Shown here: positions 7,198 through 10,537 of the stretch, piece after piece
Position numbering within the stretch: position 1 is the stretch's first letter
Layout of the letters: each line of letters starts with the position of its first letter
Source of the DNA: Xanthobacteraceae bacterium
GTDB taxonomy: Bacteria; Pseudomonadota; Alphaproteobacteria; Rhizobiales; Xanthobacteraceae
Direction of reading: 5' to 3'
NCBI GenBank assembly: GCA_030043175.1
Contig: JASHYD010000353.1
Location: forward strand, 1 to 10,537
DNA: 10,537 nt
Notes under the pieces: generated by a model
What the model was told of the DNA's origin: nothing
Seen by the model: the letters and a program-made list of their open reading frames with translations, nothing else
Databases searched by the model: none
Made by a program: the position numbers and the translations under genes

Positions 7198-7242
7198 TCC
7201 GATATCCTGACATCCGACATCCTGACATCCGACATCCTGACA
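7198..7242. repeat. 15-bp tandem repeat, three copies
   Basis: TCCGAYATCCTGACA is repeated three times without gaps at 7198-7212, 7213-7227 and 7228-7242. Copies two and three are identical, and copy one has T for C at one place. Each unit holds two GAYAT/GACA sub-elements, so the array is six direct elements spaced alternately 8 and 7 bp. It lies 69 bp upstream of the typA -35 box and downstream of the proline-rich protein gene. Confidence 0.9.
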
Positions 7243-7287
7243 AGAAGAGTTCTCGTCTAAGACGCAGCGCTCGTCAAAGCGGGCTTG

Positions 7288-7319
7288 AGGAGGCGCGATT
7301 GCTGTCGCGGTTCTCTCCT
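7288..7319 (-). terminator. Imperfect hairpin at the end of the proline-rich protein gene
   Basis: AGGAG (7288-7292) can pair with CTCCT (7315-7319) and CGCG (7294-7297) with CGCG (7306-7309), leaving an asymmetric 4-nt bulge. One arm overlaps the stop codon at 7320-7318. There is no T-run, so termination is uncertain. Confidence 0.2.
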
Positions 7320-7959
7320 ATCGCTGTTCTACGACGATGCCGCGGCGATTTGCTCGCGGCATGAAGCAAACCTCGGGCATGTTCGGCGGCTCGCAGGAGT
7401 GACGTCGGTAGCGAACCTTCACTTGGCCTCCATCACCCCGCTCCTCGACTCTCTCCAGGTAGTATGAATGCGCAACCGACTTAGGCGGTTGTGGGGCGGC
7501 CCCCGGGTCAGCTCCACGTGCTTGACGCTGGGGATTTTCCACGGGCAACGGCGCCGCAAATGCCGGGCGTTCGGGAGGTTTGGGGGGCCAAGACACCGGG
7601 TCAGACCGTGCGGGCGGAGTCGGAAGCGGCATATCGGCGCGCCCCTGCAGGCCTGGGTTTGCATAATAGACGAGCACTTTGGCCTGCTCGGGCGTCTGAG
7701 TCTGGTCGTCACTGCGCGGACCTGTCTGCGGTCGTTCACTCCTCCCCATGAGTTCGAATTTATTGGATTGCTGATCTTGCGGACGCAAGGAGCGACCCAG
7801 CGGCTTCGATGACAAAGCGCGGTGCGCCGAACGATTGCCTGCGTTCAAATCTGAGCGCGCTTGGATCGCCCACCAGAAGGTGCCGACGGTTCCAGAGACG
7901 GCGACGGCCGCGAATACAACGGTAAAACGTGATGCACCCAACACGCTCATTGCCGCCAT
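7318..7959 (-). CDS. Hypothetical membrane-anchored, proline-rich protein
   Basis: This 213-residue protein belongs to no family I can name. It has an N-terminal hydrophobic segment (about 12-31) that could be a signal anchor or uncleaved signal peptide. A long low-complexity stretch rich in Pro, Gln, Arg and Ser follows (about 50-160, including PTPPARSDPVSWPPKPPERP). A compact basic C-terminal block (165-213) has two cysteines, C189 and C198, in SCEPPNMPEVCFMPRANRRG. This layout suggests a periplasm-facing protein with a disordered linker and a small disulphide-bonded C-terminal module; that is inference. Codon use with G/C-rich third positions supports this frame. ATG 7950 is an alternative start; no strong ribosome-binding site decides, though AGGA lies 13 nt before 7959. 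It is transcribed toward typA, but that gene has its own promoter. Confidence 0.65.
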   Translation of the reverse strand: MAAMSVLGASRFTVVFAAVAVSGTVGTFWWAIQARSDLNAGNRSAHRALSSKPLGRSLRPQDQQSNKFELMGRSERPQTGPRSDDQTQTPEQAKVLVYYANPGLQGRADMPLPTPPARSDPVSWPPKPPERPAFAAPLPVENPQRQARGADPGAAPQPPKSVAHSYYLERVEERGDGGQVKVRYRRHSCEPPNMPEVCFMPRANRRGIVVEQR

Positions 7960-8005
7960 CCGCCGATTCGCGTCCTATCAGGTCGGGTCGCGCAGCCGCC
8001 GGGCG

Positions 8006-8051
8006 CTTCCGACGACAGCGGTCTTTTTGTGTCGTCCCATTGCGCCGGAAG
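8006..8051. repeat. Bulged inverted repeat upstream of the proline-rich protein gene
   Basis: GACGACA (8011-8017) and TGTCGTC (8030-8036) are a perfect 7-bp inverted repeat around a 12-nt loop containing a T5 run. Outside it CTTCC (8006-8010) can pair with GGAAG (8047-8051), with a 10-nt bulge on one side. It lies about 50 bp upstream of the start at 7959, probably in its leader or promoter. Confidence 0.4.
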
Positions 8052-8164
8052 TTCGACCAGGGCCAGCTTCTGCTGACACGTCCTTCAGCCCGATGGCAGG
8101 CTAAACGACTGGCTCAGCCATCGGCAATGCCGGCCCCCGGATTCGGGCTACAGAGAGGCTTGCA

Positions 8165-8201
8165 GCGAGCAGCTCGCTTGAACGGGCGAGCGGGTGCTCG
8201 C
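8165..8201. repeat. Two adjacent palindromes with identical arms
   Basis: GCGAGC-A-GCTCGC (8165-8177) and GCGAGC-GGGT-GCTCGC (8186-8201) lie 8 bp apart. The inner arms, GCTCGC (8172-8177) and GCGAGC (8186-8191), can also pair, so three alternative 6-bp stems are possible within 37 bp. The same arms recur at the end of the serine hydrolase gene (9703-9718). Confidence 0.7.
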
Positions 8202-8333
8202 GGTGCGAATGAGGAACAGACCGAATAGCGGGCGGTGGCCTTGGGATCGACAGGCCCGCGGTCGCGCCGCGATAAAAGCCGCACACCCGCGAGGCTGCCT
8301 CGGTTTGCGCACGCGCCGAAGCAATCACCCATG

Positions 8334-8361
8334 GGCACGGTCCCAATAGAATTGCCGTGCC
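8334..8361. repeat. Inverted repeat GGCACGG-N14-CCGTGCC
   Basis: Two perfect 7-bp arms (8334-8340 and 8355-8361) have centres 21 bp apart, that is two helical turns, as in many dimeric-regulator operators. The site is about 80 bp upstream of the candidate serine hydrolase promoter. A regulator is not identified. Confidence 0.4.
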
Positions 8362-8438
8362 GCGTGTGGGCGAGCGGGACAAGTTTTTGTCGTGCAATGC
8401 GCCCGCGTCGTGGAGCGCAGCATTTTGCCGTGATATCG

Positions 8439-8466
8439 TTGACCGCCGTGTCCGAGACGCTAGCCT
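8439..8466 (+). promoter_or_regulatory. Candidate promoter of the serine hydrolase gene
   Basis: TTGACC (8439-8444), a 16-bp spacer and TAGCCT (8461-8466) form a sigma-70-like promoter with a strong -35 and a weak -10. Transcription would begin near 8473, placing the GGGAGGA ribosome-binding site (8481-8487) in a short leader. Confidence 0.4.
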
Positions 8467-8494
8467 CGCGGCACCAAACGGGGAGGACGATCCA

Positions 8495-9712
8495 ATGAAG
8501 CGGCGCCAGTTTATCACGCTCGTCGGCGGCGTGGCGGCTTTGCCGCTCGCGGCCGGTGCGCAGCAGCCCCAGCCATTTTCCGCTATCGACGAGGCGATGC
8601 GCGATGCGGTCGCGCGCAAGGAGGTTGCCGGTGTTGTCGCCATGGCAGCCGATCGCAAGCGCATCATTTACCAGGGCGCCTTCGGCGTCGCAGATATCGG
8701 CGACGCGCGTCCTCTCAAGCTCGATGCACTGTTCCGGATCGCATCGATGACGAAGGCCATGACCTCGACCGCCGCCATGCAACTTGTTGAGCAGGGTCGT
8801 TTCGCGATCGAGGACCCTGTCGAGAAATATCTGCCTGAGTTTGCCAAACTCTCCGTCTTGGAATCCTTTGACGCTGCCACCGGCGAGTATCGCCTGCGCC
8901 CGGCGGCCAAGGCCATGACCATCCAGCACCTGTTCACGCATACATCCGGGCTCGGATACACCTTTACGAGCGCCACCCTGCGAGACTTCAAGCCGCGTGC
9001 CGGGGAGGAACATCTGGTTGGCCCGCTCCTGTTCGAGCCAGGCGAGCGCTGGCTCTACGGCACGAGCACGGATTGGCTGGGCCGCCTGGTCGAGAAGATC
9101 TCCGGCGAGTCACTCGAGGACTACTTCCGACAGCACATTTTTATCCCGCTCGGCATGGCCGACACGTTCTACTTCGTGCCGAAGGACAAGGAAGCGCGCT
9201 TGGTGACCGTAGACCGGCGTACAGGCGACGGTTCGATCGTGCGCGACTCCGTCCAGCCTCCCACATCGGGCTTTACGCCGATCGGCGGCGGTGGCTTGAC
9301 GTCGACCGCCTATGACTATCTGCGCTTCACGCGAGCGCTGCTCGACGGCGGAGAGCTCGAGGGGGCCCGCATCCTGTCGGCCAGCACGGTCGCCCGCATG
9401 GGCCAGAACCACATTGGGACGCTCGGTGTGCCGGCGCAAAAGACCGCGATTCCCGAGCGCAGCGACGATTTCTCGTTCATTGACGACGGCCGGGACAAGT
9501 GGGGGCTCGGATTCCTGATCACCACCGACGCCGTCCCAGGCAAACGGTCGGCCGGCAGCCTGAGCTGGGGTGGGATCAACAATACGTACTATTGGCTCGA
9601 CCCTGCGAGAGGCATTACAGGGGTGATTCTGATGCAGTTCCTCCCCTTTGCAGACCGCCAGGCGCTGGCTCTCTACGACGCCTTCGAGCGCGGCGTCTAC
9701 CAGCTCGCTTGA
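8495..9712 (+). CDS. Tat-exported serine hydrolase (class C beta-lactamase fold)
   Basis: This 405-residue enzyme belongs to the beta-lactamase/transpeptidase-like superfamily (Pfam Beta-lactamase), which includes AmpC, D-aminopeptidases and family VIII esterases. The catalytic S-x-x-K is S84-M-T-K87. The tyrosine motif appears as Y188-G-T, and the KTG position is replaced by W358-G-G, a pattern known from family VIII esterases such as EstB. FTHTSGLGY (147-155) and PIGGGGLTSTAYDYLRF (262-278) are further family blocks. Residues 1-23 form a Tat-like signal, MKRRQFITLVGG then a hydrophobic stretch to AGAQQ, so it should act in the periplasm. ATG 8495 is firm, with GGGAGGA 7 nt upstream. Substrate is unknown; an esterase seems likelier than a true beta-lactamase. 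It is unrelated in function to leuD downstream. Confidence 0.92.
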   Translation: MKRRQFITLVGGVAALPLAAGAQQPQPFSAIDEAMRDAVARKEVAGVVAMAADRKRIIYQGAFGVADIGDARPLKLDALFRIASMTKAMTSTAAMQLVEQGRFAIEDPVEKYLPEFAKLSVLESFDAATGEYRLRPAAKAMTIQHLFTHTSGLGYTFTSATLRDFKPRAGEEHLVGPLLFEPGERWLYGTSTDWLGRLVEKISGESLEDYFRQHIFIPLGMADTFYFVPKDKEARLVTVDRRTGDGSIVRDSVQPPTSGFTPIGGGGLTSTAYDYLRFTRALLDGGELEGARILSASTVARMGQNHIGTLGVPAQKTAIPERSDDFSFIDDGRDKWGLGFLITTDAVPGKRSAGSLSWGGINNTYYWLDPARGITGVILMQFLPFADRQALALYDAFERGVYQLA

Positions 9713-9731
9713 GCGAGCCGCTAACGAGCTG
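9701..9731 (+). terminator. Alternative hairpins around the serine hydrolase stop codon
   Basis: GCTCGC-TTGA-GCGAGC (9703-9718) forms a 6-bp stem whose loop holds the TGA stop (9710-9712). Alternatively CAGCTCG (9701-9707) pairs with CGAGCTG (9725-9731) across a 17-nt loop. No T-run follows, so it is not a standard intrinsic terminator, but it may mark the 3' end of the mRNA. Confidence 0.35.
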
Positions 9732-9793
9732 TGCTGAGCAAGGGAGTCGCGCGCTGTGCGAAGCTGGGCGACAGGCGTTCTGCGCCCCCGTCC

Positions 9794-9822
9794 TTGACCG
9801 ATCCGGATTGGGCGTGCGAAAT
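9794..9822 (+). promoter_or_regulatory. Possible leuD promoter
   Basis: TTGACC (9794-9799), a 17-bp spacer and CGAAAT (9817-9822) are a sigma-70-like pair with a good -35 and a poor -10. It would give a leader of about 75 nt. I find no leucine-rich leader peptide and so no sign of classical attenuation. Confidence 0.3.
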
Positions 9823-9904
9823 CGGCCCGCGGCCAGCATGGCGTGCCCTGGGTTTCGTTACGGCTCAACTCGGGTTGCAGGGCAGCGGCATTGGGAGTTG
9901 AGGT

Positions 9905-10510
9905 ATGGAGAAGTTCACGGTTCTAGAGGGAGTTGCGGCGCCCCTGAGGTCGATCAATGTCGATACAGATGCCATCATCCCCAAGCAGTACCTCAAAACC
10001 ATCAAGCGAACCGGCCTCGGCAAAGGGTTGTTCGCGGAAAAACGCTACCTCGACGACGGCAGCGAAAACCCGGATTTCGTGCTGAACAGGCCGGCCTATC
10101 GCGGCGCCAAGATTCTTGTCGCCGGTGATAATTTCGGTTGTGGCTCATCGCGCGAGCATGCCCCGTGGGCGCTTAAGGATTTTGGCATCACCTGCGTGAT
10201 TTCGACCTCGTTCGGCGATATTTTCTACAACAATTGTTTCAAGAATGGCCTTTTACCCATCGAGGTCACGCGTGAGGATTTGGAAAAGCTGTTCGACGAC
10301 GCCGAGCGCGGCGCCAATGCTCGCCTCACCATCGATCTCGAAAAGCAGGAGATCCGCGGCCCCGATGGCGGCGTGATCAGGTTCAAGATCGATCCGCACC
10401 GCAAGCACTGTCTCCTCAATGGCCTCGATGACATCGCCCTCACTCTGGTGCGCAAAGACAAAATCGCGAGCTTCGAAGAGAAAGCGAGGGCAACTCGGCC
10501 CTGGGCGTAG
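9905..10510 (+). CDS. leuD: 3-isopropylmalate dehydratase small subunit
   Basis: LeuD pairs with LeuC to isomerise 2-isopropylmalate to 3-isopropylmalate in leucine biosynthesis, in the cytosol. The 201-residue protein has the normal length and the aconitase swivel-domain signatures: [13 protein letters not shown] (18-30), [17 protein letters not shown] (74-90) and [18 protein letters not shown] (102-119). ATG 9905 is supported by GGGAG (9893-9897) 7 nt upstream, with a second GAGG nearer. leuC is not next to it in this window; many rhizobia keep leuC apart and place leuB after leuD, so leuB may follow beyond the right edge. Confidence 0.97.
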   Translation: MEKFTVLEGVAAPLRSINVDTDAIIPKQYLKTIKRTGLGKGLFAEKRYLDDGSENPDFVLNRPAYRGAKILVAGDNFGCGSSREHAPWALKDFGITCVISTSFGDIFYNNCFKNGLLPIEVTREDLEKLFDDAERGANARLTIDLEKQEIRGPDGGVIRFKIDPHRKHCLLNGLDDIALTLVRKDKIASFEEKARATRPWA

Positions 10511-10522
10511 CGCGCCAGGGTC
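10497..10522 (+). terminator. Hairpin spanning the leuD stop codon
   Basis: GGCCCTGG (10497-10504) pairs with CCAGGGTC (10515-10522) in an 8-bp stem with one G-T pair. The 10-nt loop contains the TAG stop (10508-10510). No T-run is visible before the window ends, so termination is uncertain. Confidence 0.3.
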
Positions 10523-10537
10523 CGTTCCGGTCATTCT

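Larger units (their letters stand above)
6867..7317. other. Gene-free region: typA leader, promoter and repeat array
   Basis: These 451 bp between typA and the proline-rich protein gene contain no credible protein or RNA gene. Reading in the typA direction they hold a 15-bp tandem repeat (7242-7198), a sigma-70-type promoter (7129-7101), and a transcribed leader with a nested inverted repeat at 6939-6906. Very short leader frames are also present, MRF (7090-7079) and a 12-codon frame (6915-6877), without ribosome-binding sites. Confidence 0.6.
7960..8494. other. Gene-free, palindrome-rich region upstream of two divergent genes
   Basis: These 535 bp separate the proline-rich protein gene (-) from the serine hydrolase gene (+) and hold no frame with family character. 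They contain several inverted repeats: 8011-8036 with flanking arms at 8006-8010 and 8047-8051, the double palindrome at 8165-8201, GGCACGG/CCGTGCC at 8334-8361, and GACAA-GTTT-TTGTC at 8378-8391. A candidate promoter for the serine hydrolase lies at 8439-8466. No tRNA, IS end or transposase remnant is evident. Confidence 0.5.

Noticed and set aside
7198..7242. A small CRISPR array
   Set aside because: The 15-bp units are directly adjacent with no spacers, and no cas gene is present.
6867..7317. A tRNA or known small RNA in the typA leader region
   Set aside because: No cloverleaf-like arms, T-loop GTTCRA with matching stems, or recognisable conserved RNA could be found by eye.
7960..8085. 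A small minus-strand gene ending in an ATGA overlap with the second ATG of the proline-rich protein gene (reading QKLALVELPAQWDD)
   Set aside because: The frame is closed by a stop just upstream and has no ATG, GTG or TTG start before its end.
8114..9013. A 299-codon minus-strand open frame across the palindrome region and the serine hydrolase gene
   Set aside because: Most of it is antisense to the serine hydrolase; no family character, and the sense strand has a signal peptide, ribosome-binding site and catalytic motifs.
9110..9868. A 252-codon minus-strand open frame opposite the end of the serine hydrolase gene
   Set aside because: Arg/Ala-rich antisense shadow with no recognisable domain.

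Overview
The window reads as ordinary chromosomal sequence from a GC-rich alphaproteobacterium, most likely a member of the Hyphomicrobiales near Bradyrhizobium, Xanthobacteraceae or their uncultured relatives. The clues are high G/C at third codon positions, a DUF2244 gene, the yggT-DUF167-folD cluster, a stand-alone leuD, a perfect CtrA-type box, and a RRQFIT-type Tat leader ending in AQQ that is very common in that group. The order is inferred from protein style and gene context, not from a database search.

Layout, left to right. A DUF2244 membrane protein (-) is divergent from nth, endonuclease III (+), with only 22 bp between the starts. nth converges on an EI24/CysZ-like membrane protein (-). 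That gene is divergent from a tight operon yggT - DUF167 - folD (+). folD carries a one-base frameshift near 3526 and is split into two reading frames. It converges on a GNAT acetyltransferase (-). After a gene-free stretch of about 350 bp comes typA/bipA (-), a translational GTPase with a good sigma-70-type promoter about 230 bp upstream and a structured leader. A tandem 15-bp repeat separates that promoter from a proline-rich, membrane-anchored hypothetical protein (-). A gene-free stretch of about 535 bp, rich in inverted repeats, precedes a Tat-exported class-C beta-lactamase-fold serine hydrolase (+) and then leuD (+).

The genes are mainly housekeeping: base-excision repair (nth), one-carbon/folate metabolism (folD), ribosome-associated stress GTPase (typA) and leucine biosynthesis (leuD). 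They do not form a single pathway. Only yggT-DUF167-folD looks like a real operon, with a 4-bp gap followed by a 4-bp ATGA overlap. The serine hydrolase and the proline-rich protein look like the more accessory part.

I found no mobile element, CRISPR array, rRNA, tRNA, toxin-antitoxin pair or recognisable defence locus, and no convincing new multi-gene system. The points most worth a second look are the folD frameshift, a perfect TTAA-N7-TTAAC box upstream of the acetyltransferase, the typA promoter and leader, the 15-bp repeat array, and the repeated GCGAGC/GCTCGC hairpin arms around the serine hydrolase gene.
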